64,000 bases of DNA, taken from contig NZ_CP054923.1 in NCBI RefSeq assembly GCF_013364215.1, positions 1,054,001-1,118,000 on the forward strand, written 5' to 3'. The translations under genes were made by a program, and so were the position numbers. The number at the start of each line of letters is the position of its first letter. The first letter of the stretch is position 1. Origin of the DNA: Verrucosispora sp. NA02020. GTDB taxonomy: Bacteria > Actinomycetota > Actinomycetes > Mycobacteriales > Micromonosporaceae. Below the pieces are notes generated by a model. It searched no databases and was not told the origin of the DNA. It was given only the letters and a program-made list of their open reading frames with translations. Shown here one piece after another: positions 1-11,308 of the stretch.

Positions 1-3000
1 CGTAGAGCGCCCGACCCGCCGACGGGGTGGACTGGGCGGTCACCGAACCCGAGAGGTTGCCGGTGGCGCCGTTGGCCAGGGTGAGCGTGCCACCCGAGGC
101 CGTCAGGGTGCCGAGCGACGGGGACGAGAACGAGTCCCGGTAGTCGTACTGGGTGCTGCCACCCGCACCGTCCACCGCGTACGCGTCCACGACGACCCGG
201 TAGGTGCCCGCGACCGGGTTGGTCAGGGTCACCGCCTCCTCCGAGTCACCGTCGGCCTGCTGCCCGACCAGGGTGGTGCCCCGGTAGATGAACAGGTCGA
301 GGTCGGCGCTTGCGTTGGACGGGTTGCCGATGCGGGCGGTGAAGCTGGTGGCGCCCGCCGGCACCTCGACGGTGAACTCCTGCTTGGCCAGCTCGACGAT
401 GGTCGGCCGCTCGGTGTGCACGCTGGACAGCGGGCCACCCTGGCCGGTCACCGAGACCGGGCCGAAGGTGTTCTTCAGCGACCAGGTCACCGGGGTCGGG
501 ACACCGGCGGTGACCGCCGGCAGCTCGACCACGGCCGGCTCGACCGCGACGCCCTGTACCCGTGCCTGGAGCTGGTACGGGTTGTTCAGGGCCGGCGAGG
601 TCCGCCGCGACTCCACCTCGATCTCCCAGACACCCGGCAGTGGGTTCTGGTAGTCACGCTCGAACGCGTTGCAGACGACCGTGCTGGCGAAGTTGGTGTA
701 GCAGGCCAGGCTGGAGGTGCTCTCCACCGGGACGCCGTACGGGTTGAAGGCGATGAAGCGGGTCTGCGACCCGGTGGCGATGCCGGAGAGGTTCACCTGC
801 AACGCCCCGGCACCCGGCGGCACCGTCACGAAGTACGACGTGGTGCTGTTGCGCTCCACGGTGCCCCGCGCCGAGTAGGCGAAGGCGGGCTTGCTGACGT
901 CGTTCGAGGCCACCACGACGGCGGAGAACTCGAAGTCGATCGTGTTGGTGCGCGGGTCGTCGACCGTGACGATCGTGCCGTGGGCACCGGCGGTCTTCGG
1001 CTTCGCGGTGACCGTGATGGTCACGGTCTTGTTCAGCGGCAGCGTGACGTTCTTCGGCGCCGAGAAGGTGCCGTTGTTGCCGCGCAGGCCGATGTTGTGC
1101 TTCACGTTGCCGGTCGGGCCGCTGGTCCGGGTCAGCTTGACCTGGTACGACTTCGACTGGTTGACCTTGTGTCCGCCGTTGGCGGCGTCACACCGGTTGT
1201 AGACGCCGGTGCCGCTGTTCGGCGTGGCGAGCTGGCCGGAGAGGACGGTGCAGACCGGAGCCTCGGCGGTGTAGTCGTTCGGCTCGCTGCTCTTGCGCAG
1301 CAGCTTCCAGGCACCCGGCACGTCGAACATGCCGTAGCCCTGACCGAAGGTGGCGGTGTTCGCGATCGGCTTGGCCGAGCTGTAGATCGCCCGGCGCAGC
1401 GCGGCCGGGGTCACGCCCTGGTCAGTGGCCTTGGCGGCCGAGAGCAGCAGCGCGGCACCACCGGCGGCCTGCGGGGAGGCCATCGACGTACCGTTGGACA
1501 TGCCGTAACCCGACGGGAGCGGGTAGCCGGCCTCGGCGACCGGGTTGCCGGCCTGCCAGACCGGGGTGGTGGAGATGGCAGAGCCCGGAGCGGCGATGTT
1601 CGGCTTGGCGCCACCGTCCTCACGCGGGCCGCGCGAGGAGAAGTTGAACAGGGCGTTCTTCTGCTTGACCACCGAGCCGTAGTTGGCCAGCCAGGTGTCC
1701 TTGCTGATGCTGGCCGCGACGCTGACCACGTTGGTGGACGCGGACGGGTCGCCGATGGTGTTCACACCCGGGCCGGAGTTGCCGGCCGAGATGAACATCT
1801 GCACACCGTAGGTGGTGATCAGGTTGTTGTAGAGGACGGCGCGGGCGTTGTTGCCGTCGTTGAGCGCCGGCAGGCCGCCGATCGACATGTTGATGACGTC
1901 GACGCCCCGGTTGATCACCAGGTCGGCCATGCCGGTGGTGAGCGCCGCGTACGTGCAGCCGCCGCCCCAGGAGCAGGCGCGCGAGGAGACGACCTTGGCG
2001 CCGGGGGCGGCGCCGTTGAACGCCTTGTTGCCCAGCATGCCGTACGCGGCGGTGATGCCGGCGACGTGCGTGCCGTGCGAGCCCTCGACGATGCCGATGT
2101 TGACGTAGTCGACCAGGCCGGGGCCGCCGAGCGGGGTGGTGTCGACGTTCTTGCGGTACTCGACCACGAACGACATCCGTTCGGTGATCGGAGTCGCCGG
2201 GTTGTCGGTGCCGAAGTGGTTGACGTCGAACTTCTCCTTGTAGGGCCGCATCAGGGCCTCGTCGGTGAAGTCGCCGTCCTGGTCGGTGTCCACCCAGATG
2301 TTGTTGGTCACCGGGTCGAAGAGCACGCCGAACTGGTCGGTGGTGTCCCCGTCGCGGTTGACGTCACCGCCCGGCTCGCTGTTGGCGGTGATGTTCTCGC
2401 TGAACAGGTTGAACCGGTAGGTGCCGGCCGGCGCGGTCCAGGTGCGGCCCGCGACGGTGAACGTGGGCCCGGTGACCTGCGTGATCATCGGCCGCCAGGT
2501 GGGGTCCTCGAACGGGTCGGTGGCGGTGACCCAGTCGACGATCTTGCGCTCGCCGGTGGTGGTCTTCTGCAGCGCCGGGTGGTCCAGGTCCACACCGGAG
2601 TCCATCACGCCGATGGTGACGCCGCGCCCGTCCCACTTGGGGTTCTGCTTGACGAACTTGGCCGCACCGATCTCGCCGGTCGGCATGTAGGGGTTGTCGG
2701 CGGGCGTCTTGGCACCGGGGCCGCTGAGCGTGGAGCCCTGCTTCTCGGCCTTCTTCGCGCCCGGGACGACCTCCGGCTTCGGGTCGGGGAGCTGGATCTT
2801 CTCGTCCAGGTCCACGGCGGCGACGCCGGGCAGGGTGGCGGCCGTGACCGCCTTGCCGGTCGGCACCTTCGCCAGCACGTAGCCGATGGTGTCGTAGCGC
2901 TCGGTGACGGCGGCACCGAGGTCCTTGAGGTCGTCCGCGACGTCCTTCGCCTTGCCCTTCTCGGTGGCGACGATCATCGTGACGGTGGGGGCCTTCTTCG

Positions 3001-3193
3001 CCTCCGCCTCGGAGAGCAGCTTGGCGTCGTGCTCGCCGAGCGCCTCGGCGGGGGTGGCCTGCGCGGCGTCGGGTCCGGCAGGAGCGGCGCTCGCGGTGGC
3101 GGTACCGCTGACCACGGTCACGGCGCCCGCCGCCATGACCGAGGCGAAGAGCGCGGCGGAGGTACGCCGGCTCAGGATTCGGGGTTTACTCAC
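1..3193 (-). CDS. Secreted subtilisin-family (S8) serine peptidase, C-terminus beyond window
   Basis: Exported S8 peptidase acting outside the cell. The frame is open from GTG at 3193 to the window edge, giving at least 1064 codons. The N-terminus has basic residues, a hydrophobic stretch and an Ala-rich cleavage zone near residue 37, followed by a propeptide-like region to about residue 135. The triad is intact: Asp198 in GVMDSGVD, His376 in GSHGTHVAG, Ser570 in NGTSMASP. About 160 residues separate Asp and His, a large insertion like that in tripeptidyl-peptidase-type subtilases. Beyond residue 620 the sequence looks like beta-sandwich and pre-peptidase C-terminal modules. GGAGGAAAG lies 7 nt before the GTG, which fixes the start. 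The stop codon is not in the window, so total length is unknown. Confidence 0.93.
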   Translation of the reverse strand, partial: MSKPRILSRRTSAALFASVMAAGAVTVVSGTATASAAPAGPDAAQATPAEALGEHDAKLLSEAEAKKAPTVTMIVATEKGKAKDVADDLKDLGAAVTERYDTIGYVLAKVPTGKAVTAATLPGVAAVDLDEKIQLPDPKPEVVPGAKKAEKQGSTLSGPGAKTPADNPYMPTGEIGAAKFVKQNPKWDGRGVTIGVMDSGVDLDHPALQKTTTGERKIVDWVTATDPFEDPTWRPMITQVTGPTFTVAGRTWTAPAGTYRFNLFSENITANSEPGGDVNRDGDTTDQFGVLFDPVTNNIWVDTDQDGDFTDEALMRPYKEKFDVNHFGTDNPATPITERMSFVVEYRKNVDTTPLGGPGLVDYVNIGIVEGSHGTHVAGITAAYGMLGNKAFNGAAPGAKVVSSRACSWGGGCTYAALTTGMADLVINRGVDVINMSIGGLPALNDGNNARAVLYNNLITTYGVQMFISAGNSGPGVNTIGDPSASTNVVSVAASISKDTWLANYGSVVKQKNALFNFSSRGPREDGGAKPNIAAPGSAISTTPVWQAGNPVAEAGYPLPSGYGMSNGTSMASPQAAGGAALLLSAAKATDQGVTPAALRRAIYSSAKPIANTATFGQGYGMFDVPGAWKLLRKSSEPNDYTAEAPVCTVLSGQLATPNSGTGVYNRCDAANGGHKVNQSKSYQVKLTRTSGPTGNVKHNIGLRGNNGTFSAPKNVTLPLNKTVTITVTAKPKTAGAHGTIVTVDDPRTNTIDFEFSAVVVASNDVSKPAFAYSARGTVERNSTTSYFVTVPPGAGALQVNLSGIATGSQTRFIAFNPYGVPVESTSSLACYTNFASTVVCNAFERDYQNPLPGVWEIEVESRRTSPALNNPYQLQARVQGVAVEPAVVELPAVTAGVPTPVTWSLKNTFGPVSVTGQGGPLSSVHTERPTIVELAKQEFTVEVPAGATSFTARIGNPSNASADLDLFIYRGTTLVGQQADGDSEEAVTLTNPVAGTYRVVVDAYAVDGAGGSTQYDYRDSFSSPSLGTLTASGGTLTLANGATGNLSGSVTAQSTPSAGRALY

Positions 3194-3214
3194 GTTCTCT
3201 TTCCTCCAGAGAAC
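3194..3214 (-). promoter_or_regulatory. Hairpin presenting the Shine-Dalgarno of the S8 peptidase in its loop
   Basis: In the mRNA a perfect 7-bp stem (GUUCUCU/AGAGAAC) encloses the 7-nt loop GGAGGAA, which is the ribosome-binding site. The 3' arm touches the GUG start codon. The structure is seen directly; a role in translational control is inference. Confidence 0.55.
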
Positions 3215-3354
3215 AGGGCGCCCTCAGATGCAGGGCACGCGTGAGGCGAATCCTTCGTGGTGCCGACCATCGATGTCACTACCGGCAGGTACGTTGTGAC
3301 CATCTCGTGATACGCGAGACGCGCAATGTCACATCGAAGGTGGTAAGGGTCTGA

Positions 3355-4527
3355 TTAGTCCGGCCGAATTCGACCATCCGTTGTGGAAAGACCATCGACC
3401 AGTTCCGGTGCCTGCGGCTGGCGAGGGGCGATCTCGACCTGGTTCGGCACCGCCAACTCCTGGTCGGAAACGCCCAGTTCGGCGAGCTTACGCGCGCTGA
3501 CCAGCACCCGCGCCTCCAACGAACCCACCGCCCGGTTGTACGCGGTCACCGCACCGCCCAGCGACGCGCCGAGCTTGCCGACGTGGTCGCCGAGCGTCGA
3601 CAACCGTCCGTACAGCTCCCGGGCCAGCGTGTGGACCGCCAGGGCGTTCCGGGCGAGCTGCTCCTGCCGCCACGACCACGCCACCGTACGCAGCAACGCG
3701 ACCAGGGTGGCCGGCGTGGCCAACACGACGTTGCGGGTGAACGCGTGCTCCAGCAGCGTCGGATCGCGCTGCAGCGCCACGTCCAGGAACGGGTCGGCCG
3801 GCACGAAGAGGACCACGAACTCCGGGGTGGACTCGAAGGCCGTCCAGTACGACTTGGCGGCCAGCGCGTCCACGTGCCCCCGCAGGTGCTTGGCGTGCAG
3901 GTCGAGGTGCGTGTCCCGCCCCCGCTCGTCGCGCGCCTCCATCGCGGTCAGGTACGCGTCGAACGGCGCCTTCGCGTCCACCACCACACTGCGCCCCCCG
4001 TGCAGCCGGACCACCAGGTCGGGGCGGACCGTCTGCTGGTCGGTGGCGGCGGTGACCTGCTCGGAGAAGTCACAGTGCTCCAGCATCCCGGCGGCTTCCA
4101 CGATTCGCCGCAACTGGTGCTCGCCCCACCGGCCGCGTACCTGGGGAGCGCGCAGCGCCGCCACCAACTGCTTGGTCTCGGTACGCAGCTCACCCGAGAC
4201 CGTGCTCATCGACCGCACCTGTTCGCGCAGCTCCGCGTACGCGTCGACGCGGTCCCGCTCCAACTCGGCCACCCGCTGCTCGTAGCGGCGCAACGTGTCG
4301 TGCAGCGGCGCCACCGCCCGGGCCACCGCCTCCTGGGACTGGGCCGTCGCCTCGTAACTCAACGCCCGCATCGACTGCTCCAGCCGCCCCTCGCCCTCAC
4401 GGGTGGCGCGCAGGGTGGCGTCCAGCCGGGCGATCTCGGTCGCCGCGCGGGCCCGCGCGGCGAACCAGCCCACCGCACCGCCGGCACCGAGACAGACGAC
4501 GACGACCGCCAGAGTCGAGAGCTCCAT
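3355..4527 (-). CDS. rmuC: DNA recombination protein RmuC homologue
   Basis: RmuC-family protein of 390 residues, linked in E. coli to limiting DNA inversion and rearrangement. It has a single N-terminal membrane helix (about residues 5-25), a long coiled-coil region (30-125), and the conserved RmuC core with GRWGE (about residue 133) and VVVDAKAPFDAYL, a restriction-endonuclease-like fold signature. Length is normal for actinobacterial members. ATG at 4527 places the membrane helix at the extreme N-terminus. It is transcribed toward the S8 peptidase gene, but a 161-bp gap makes an operon uncertain. Confidence 0.92.
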   Translation of the reverse strand: MELSTLAVVVVCLGAGGAVGWFAARARAATEIARLDATLRATREGEGRLEQSMRALSYEATAQSQEAVARAVAPLHDTLRRYEQRVAELERDRVDAYAELREQVRSMSTVSGELRTETKQLVAALRAPQVRGRWGEHQLRRIVEAAGMLEHCDFSEQVTAATDQQTVRPDLVVRLHGGRSVVVDAKAPFDAYLTAMEARDERGRDTHLDLHAKHLRGHVDALAAKSYWTAFESTPEFVVLFVPADPFLDVALQRDPTLLEHAFTRNVVLATPATLVALLRTVAWSWRQEQLARNALAVHTLARELYGRLSTLGDHVGKLGASLGGAVTAYNRAVGSLEARVLVSARKLAELGVSDQELAVPNQVEIAPRQPQAPELVDGLSTTDGRIRPD

Positions 4528-4624
4528 TCCGACGAGCTTGCCAAAGATGAGCGCTTCGCGCCTCGATCGGCACCGCGTGCCGCGTCCGACCTCGTCAGGA
4601 GGTGGGCCGCTGGCAGATGGTGGG

Positions 4625-4630
4625 TACGTT
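4625..4630 (+). promoter_or_regulatory. Candidate leaderless -10 box (TACGTT)
   Basis: TACGTT ends 6 nt before GTG 4637, so transcription would begin at or beside the start codon. No Shine-Dalgarno lies within 15 nt of the start. Confidence 0.5.
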
Positions 4631-4636
4631 GGAGTG

Positions 4637-5425
4637 GTGGAACTTCTGCTGGTCGTACTCCTTGTCGCAGGTCTCGTCGGTGCGTTCGTCTGGTGGCAGC
4701 GGGAGCGCGCCGCGCGTGAGGCCCGGAAACTCGCCGATGTCCAAGCCGACGCCCGACGCTGGTACGAACGCCTCGGTGGGCAGGTGATGACGCTCAGCGG
4801 TGACGATCCGGCGGTGCGTCAGGCGCTGGCCGACGCCGCCGAGCGGTACCACGCGGCCGGGTCGCAGATGGAGCAGGCCAGGAGCATCACGCAGTTCACG
4901 TTGGCCCGGGAGACCGCGGTGGAGGGGCTGACCTACATCCGGGCGGCCCGGACGGCACTCGGCATCGACCCCGGGCCACCCCTGCCACCGCTGGCCGCCG
5001 CGAGTGGTGCCGGCGAACTGACCGTGCCGCGCGAGGTCCAGGTGCAGGGCCAGACGTTCAAGGCCGGTCCGCAGCCGGGCCGGGACACGCCGTACTACTA
5101 CCCGGGCGGGCGGATGCAGGGCCGACCGGTGCCGTCCGGCTGGTACTCCACTCCCTGGTGGAAGACGGCGCTGGGGGCCGGAGTCGGCGTACTCGGCGGC
5201 ATGCTGATCGCCGACGCCCTCTTCTCGCCCTCGTTCGGCGACCCCGGCTACGACGCCGGTGCGGCGGCGGGCCTGGACGACCAGGGCGGCGACTTCGGCG
5301 GCGACGCGGGCGACCTGGGCGGTGGTGACTACGGGGGCGGCGACTACGGCGGTGGCGACTTCGGCGGCGGTGATTTCGGCGGTGGCGACTTCGGCGGCGG
5401 TGATTTCGGCGGTGGCGACTTCTGA
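4637..5425 (+). CDS. Membrane protein with Gly-Gly-Gly-Asp-Phe repeat tail
   Basis: Function not recognised. The 262-residue protein starts with a single hydrophobic helix (about residues 2-20) followed by a charged helical region. The middle is a Pro/Gly-rich linker with a second hydrophobic stretch around residues 178-195 (TALGAGVGVLGGMLIADALF). The C-terminal 50 residues are almost entirely Gly, Asp, Phe and Tyr in GGGD(F/Y) repeats ending at the last residue. GTG 4637 is chosen because a -10 box sits 6 nt upstream; GTG 4634 is also in frame. A longer upstream extension is unlikely because it overlaps the start region of divergent rmuC. Confidence 0.8.
   Translation: MELLLVVLLVAGLVGAFVWWQRERAAREARKLADVQADARRWYERLGGQVMTLSGDDPAVRQALADAAERYHAAGSQMEQARSITQFTLARETAVEGLTYIRAARTALGIDPGPPLPPLAAASGAGELTVPREVQVQGQTFKAGPQPGRDTPYYYPGGRMQGRPVPSGWYSTPWWKTALGAGVGVLGGMLIADALFSPSFGDPGYDAGAAAGLDDQGGDFGGDAGDLGGGDYGGGDYGGGDFGGGDFGGGDFGGGDFGGGDF
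5317..5425 (+). repeat. 15-bp coding tandem repeat (GGGD[F/Y])
   Basis: About seven units of a 15-bp repeat alternating ggcggcggtgatttc and ggcggtggcgacttc. Synonymous changes alternate between neighbouring copies, which suggests expansion of a two-unit, 30-bp block. The array runs to the stop codon. Confidence 0.85.
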
Positions 5426-5444
5426 CGTCGCGTTCTGACGTCGG

Positions 5445-5486
5445 CGGCAGCGCCCGCAGATGTGTCGCGGCAGCGCCCGCAGATGT
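5445..5486. repeat. 19-bp direct repeat pair
   Basis: cggcagcgcccgcagatgt occurs at 5445-5463 and again at 5468-5486, separated by 4 bp. The second copy abuts the palindromic element beginning at 5488. Confidence 0.85.
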
Positions 5487-5487
5487 T

Positions 5488-5535
5488 AGGAAGGGTCCCC
5501 TCCTATACGCCAGGCGTTAGGAGGGGACCCTTCCT
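5488..5535. repeat. Palindromic repeat element, copy 1
   Basis: Perfect inverted repeat with arms 5488-5505 and 5518-5535. The 12-bp centre itself contains acgcc/ggcgt. It lies between two convergent genes, where it could act as a bidirectional hairpin, but there is no T-tract. It shares the GGGG(A/T)CCCC arms and the ACGCC centre with copies 2-5. Confidence 0.9.
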
Positions 5536-5561
5536 TGCAGTGCTTCCGAACCTCGCCGCGG

Positions 5562-8348
<2,787 letters not shown>

Positions 8349-8421
8349 CGTGCGCTCCTTACGTGAGTACGAAGGACAGCGCTGTCCGACTTCCCCGATC
8401 GTATCCGCGCGCACCCGGTTG

Positions 8422-8473
8422 TAAGGAGGGGCCCCTTGTTATCGCCTTTTGTATAGGAGGGGTCCCCTCCTTT
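8422..8473. repeat. Palindromic repeat element, copy 2
   Basis: The two halves, taaggaggggcccctt and aggaggggtcccctcctt, are near-complementary, and the right half (8455-8471) is itself a perfect palindrome. This copy sits between divergent genes, 74 nt upstream of the ppc start, so terminator function alone does not explain the family. Confidence 0.82.
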
Positions 8474-8586
8474 CACCCGGAAGGAGGAGTGAGGGACGTC
8501 CGCGCTGGTGGCGCCCCATGCAGCGGGCAGATCCGGGGTCGAGCCCGCCCACCCGCGGTGATCAAGGCCACGCCGCCGATGGGCGG

Positions 8587-8592
8587 TACCGT
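8587..8592 (+). promoter_or_regulatory. Candidate leaderless -10 box (TACCGT)
   Basis: TACCGT ends 6 nt before ATG 8599; there is no Shine-Dalgarno upstream of that ATG. Confidence 0.55.
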
Positions 8593-8598
8593 CGGCCC

Positions 8599-9639
8599 AT
8601 GCCGTCGTTGCGCTACCCACCGAAGCCCCGCCCGGGGGACCGGGTCGCGGTCGTCTCGCCCTCCGCCGGACTGCCGGGCCTCTTCCCGCACGTGTACGAG
8701 TTGGGCCTGCGCCGACTGCGCGAGGAGTTCGGGCTGGAGCCGGTGGAGTACCCGACCACCCGCGTCATGGGTGCCGACCCGCGGGACCGGGCCCGCGACC
8801 TGACCGAGGCGTTCGCCGACCCGACGATCACCGCCGTGCTGGCCACCATCGGCGGCGACGACCAGATCACCGTCACCCCGCACCTCGACGACGACGTGCT
8901 TCGCGCCAACCCGAAGCCCTACTTCGGCTACTCCGACAACACCAACCTGCTCCATCACCTGCACCGCTTGGGGATCGTCGGCTACCACGGCGGGTCGGTG
9001 CTGGTGCACCTCGGCCGCCCCGGCGCGCTGCACCCGATGACCGCCGACTCGCTGCGCGCGGCGCTGTTCGGCTCCGACTGGTACGACCTGTCGGCGGCGC
9101 CGGAGTGGGGCGACGAACCGGCCGACTGGAACGACCCGGGCTGCCTGGCGGCGGAGCCGGTGATGTTCGCCGGTGCGGGCTGGCGCTGGCAGGGACCGGC
9201 CACGACGGTGACCGGCCGCACCTGGGGCGGCAACCTGGAGGTGCTGCACTGGCTGCTCGCCGCCGACCGGGTCGCCCCGGCGGAGTCGTTGCGGGGGTCG
9301 GTCTTCCTGATCGAGACCTCGGAGGAGTTGCCGCCCGCCGTCGAGGTCTACCGCATGTTGCGCAACCTCGGCGAGCGCGGCCTGCTCGCCGGCTTTCCCG
9401 CCGCACTGGTCGGCCGCGCCAAGGCGTGGAACTTCGACCGCCGGCTCACCCCCGACGAGAAGGCCGGCTACGCCCGGGAGCAGCGCGCCGCCGTGACCCG
9501 GGCGTTCGCCGAGTACGCCCCCGACGCGGTGCTGGTCTTCGACGTCGACCTCGGTCACACCGATCCGCAGTTGATCGTCCCGTACGGCGGGGAGGTGCGG
9601 GTCGACGCGGTCGACCGCCGCATCTCGGTCCGCTACTGA
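8599..9639 (+). CDS. S66 family peptidase, MccF / LD-carboxypeptidase type
   Basis: Serine carboxypeptidase of family S66, whose members cleave peptidoglycan LD-peptides (LdcA) or inactivate microcin C-like acyl-adenylates (MccF). The 346-residue protein shows the nucleophile-elbow region GYSDNTNLL (Ser near residue 113), WGGNLEVL with the probable catalytic Glu, and the C-terminal LGHTDPQ with the catalytic His, in the family order Ser-Glu-His. The WGGNLEVL motif and full-length alignment by eye favour the MccF-like branch, but the substrate cannot be read from sequence. There is no signal peptide, so it is cytoplasmic. The start is set by the -10 box 6 nt upstream. Confidence 0.88.
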   Translation: MPSLRYPPKPRPGDRVAVVSPSAGLPGLFPHVYELGLRRLREEFGLEPVEYPTTRVMGADPRDRARDLTEAFADPTITAVLATIGGDDQITVTPHLDDDVLRANPKPYFGYSDNTNLLHHLHRLGIVGYHGGSVLVHLGRPGALHPMTADSLRAALFGSDWYDLSAAPEWGDEPADWNDPGCLAAEPVMFAGAGWRWQGPATTVTGRTWGGNLEVLHWLLAADRVAPAESLRGSVFLIETSEELPPAVEVYRMLRNLGERGLLAGFPAALVGRAKAWNFDRRLTPDEKAGYAREQRAAVTRAFAEYAPDAVLVFDVDLGHTDPQLIVPYGGEVRVDAVDRRISVRY

Positions 9640-9685
9640 CGGCCCGTGTCCCGGGGCGGCGGCCGGACCACCACCCCGGGGGCGC

Positions 9686-10384
9686 TCAGGTGAGCTGGCA
9701 GCGGCCGGCGCTGTAGTGGGCGACGGCCGCCAGGATCTCCGCCTCGGGCTTGTCCGCGAAGTTGAGGGTGGCGACCAGGCCGGAGCCGTACAGGACGTTC
9801 AGCGGCGCGCTGTCGAACGCCGTGTAGCCGCCCAGGTTCGGCATCGTCGCCGGATTGTGCGGCTTGACCACCAGCATCTTCTCCAGGCTCCACCGGCGGC
9901 GGGAGATCTGCGCGACGGCCTCCCACGGCAGCCAGATCGCCTGACCACGGGTGGGCCGGCTGCGGATCCAGAGGCCCTCGTGGCTCAGTGCGAGCACCGG
10001 CCCGCCGGAGCCGATCAGCCAGAGCTGGAGGCCGACTGGCAGGGCGACCAGGAGGAGCAGACAGCCCAGCGCGATCGCCAGGCCGAGTCCGGCGCTGCCG
10101 CGTTCCGCCGAGTTCATGGAGCCGAGAACGAGGAAGCCGGCACAGCAGGCGAGCGGGCCGAGGGCGGCCAGCAGGACGCCACCGATGACCAGACCGCGCT
10201 TGGCGAGGTTGGGGCGTACGACGAAGGGCTGGTCCTCGGGGATGCGCTTGACCACGGGGGTCGGGTGCGGACCCGACGGCCAACCGCCGTGCGAAGACTG
10301 GGCGGGTTGACCGCCGTACGGCGGCTGGGCGGGTTGACCGCCGTACGGCGGCTGGGGCGGGTGTCCGGGCGGCGGGTAGGTCAC
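9686..10384 (-). CDS. Pro/Gly-rich membrane protein of unknown function
   Basis: Not recognised beyond its architecture. The 232-residue protein opens with a Pro/Gln/Gly/Tyr-rich cytoplasmic tail of about 45 residues that repeats PYGGQPAQP, as in many actinobacterial membrane proteins. Two hydrophobic helices follow (about residues 66-90 and 101-125), then a soluble C-terminal domain with GLWIRSRPTRGQAIWLPWEAV, resembling PH-like folds. GTG 10384 is preceded by GGAGAACC. It ends 46 bp from the convergent S66 peptidase and starts 12 bp downstream of the cyclase gene on the same strand, so those two may be co-transcribed. Confidence 0.82.
   Translation of the reverse strand: MTYPPPGHPPQPPYGGQPAQPPYGGQPAQSSHGGWPSGPHPTPVVKRIPEDQPFVVRPNLAKRGLVIGGVLLAALGPLACCAGFLVLGSMNSAERGSAGLGLAIALGCLLLLVALPVGLQLWLIGSGGPVLALSHEGLWIRSRPTRGQAIWLPWEAVAQISRRRWSLEKMLVVKPHNPATMPNLGGYTAFDSAPLNVLYGSGLVATLNFADKPEAEILAAVAHYSAGRCQLT
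10303..10362. repeat. 28-bp tandem duplication within coding sequence
   Basis: gggcgggttgaccgccgtac followed by ggcggctg is repeated back-to-back. It encodes the duplicated PYGGQPAQ unit of the overlapping membrane protein gene. Confidence 0.75.
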
Positions 10385-10396
10385 GGTTCTCCGGTC

Positions 10397-11308
10397 TCAG
10401 TCGATACGGGCGTAGGCGCGGACGGGGAAGGTACCCATACCGGCGACCTTCGGCGGGGCGGCGGTGAATCGGAAGCCGTCGGGCGGAAGCTGGTCCAGTC
10501 CGGTCAGATGCTCCACGATCGGGACACCGGCGGCCAGCAGGATGCTGTGCGCGGGACGCGTACCGCCCGCCGCCGGGCTCATGTCGTCGATGTTGATCGA
10601 GTCGATGCCGACCAGGGCGACACCGGCGTCGACAAGCGCCCGGGCGCCGTCGCCGGTCAGGTGGGGTGCCTCCGGTGCGCCGTACCGGGCGGTGCCGAAG
10701 TGCGCGTCCCAGCCGGTGTGCAGCAGCACTGCCTTCCCGGCGACGTCGTACGGCGCCAGCAGCAGGCGGTCCACCGCACGGGTGCCGACGGGCAGGCGCA
10801 CCACGAGCGCGGGCAGCTCGGCCAGGCGGTCCAGTCCGACGCCGGCCAGGTCGCTGCCGTCGGCGTAGCGGTGCGCGGGGGTGTCCAGGTACGTCCCGGT
10901 GTTGGCGATCATGTCGATCCGCCCGACCTGGAACTCGGTGCCCGGGGCGTAGGCGCTCCGGGAGTCCTCCCGGGTCAGCCACTCGGTGATCCGGGGCGTC
11001 GGCCAGCCGGGCAGGGTGGTCATCCCGTCGGTGACGACATGACTCAGCTCGACGAACCGGTGGCCGGTGCCCGGGGCGGTGGCCGCGACGCCGCGACCGC
11101 CCTTGTGCGGCTCCTCGACGATCGTCGTGCCGGTGATGCGGACCTCGGCCACCATCAGCAGCCCGAGGTGCCGGACGAAGAGCGCCGCCAGGTCCTCGTC
11201 GGTGATGCTCCGGCCGGGGATGTCCAGCCGGAAGCCCTCGGTGCGCAGACCGCCGCCGTTGGCGAAGGTGACGTCCGCGTCGAACTGTGCGCGAAACTCC
11301 CCGTTCAT
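10397..11308 (-). CDS. Cyclase-family protein (kynurenine formamidase-like fold), altered metal motif
   Basis: Putative metal-dependent amidohydrolase of the cyclase family (kynurenine formamidase/isatin hydrolase fold), 303 residues. An N-terminal segment of about 75 residues (FANGGGLRTEGFRLD...) precedes the cyclase domain, which opens with FVELSHVV and has VALVGIDSINID and the C-terminal FRFTAAPPKV. The family metal signature HxGTHxDxPxH reads NTGTYLDTPAH here: the first and third ligand positions are Asn and Tyr, while Asp and the last His remain. This may define a subfamily with a different metal site or activity. ATG 11308 is chosen over an upstream ATG at 11344 because the conserved N-terminal segment begins there. 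Confidence 0.85.
   Translation of the reverse strand: MNGEFRAQFDADVTFANGGGLRTEGFRLDIPGRSITDEDLAALFVRHLGLLMVAEVRITGTTIVEEPHKGGRGVAATAPGTGHRFVELSHVVTDGMTTLPGWPTPRITEWLTREDSRSAYAPGTEFQVGRIDMIANTGTYLDTPAHRYADGSDLAGVGLDRLAELPALVVRLPVGTRAVDRLLLAPYDVAGKAVLLHTGWDAHFGTARYGAPEAPHLTGDGARALVDAGVALVGIDSINIDDMSPAAGGTRPAHSILLAAGVPIVEHLTGLDQLPPDGFRFTAAPPKVAGMGTFPVRAYARID

Noticed and set aside
416..3244. 942-codon open frame on the plus strand
   Set aside because: It is antisense to the S8 peptidase with its intact triad; the product is an Arg/Gly/Val-rich string without recognisable domains, as expected from the complementary strand of a 73% G+C gene.
5317..5425. CRISPR array
   Set aside because: Repeats are 15 bp without spacers, in frame with a coding sequence; no cas genes in the window.
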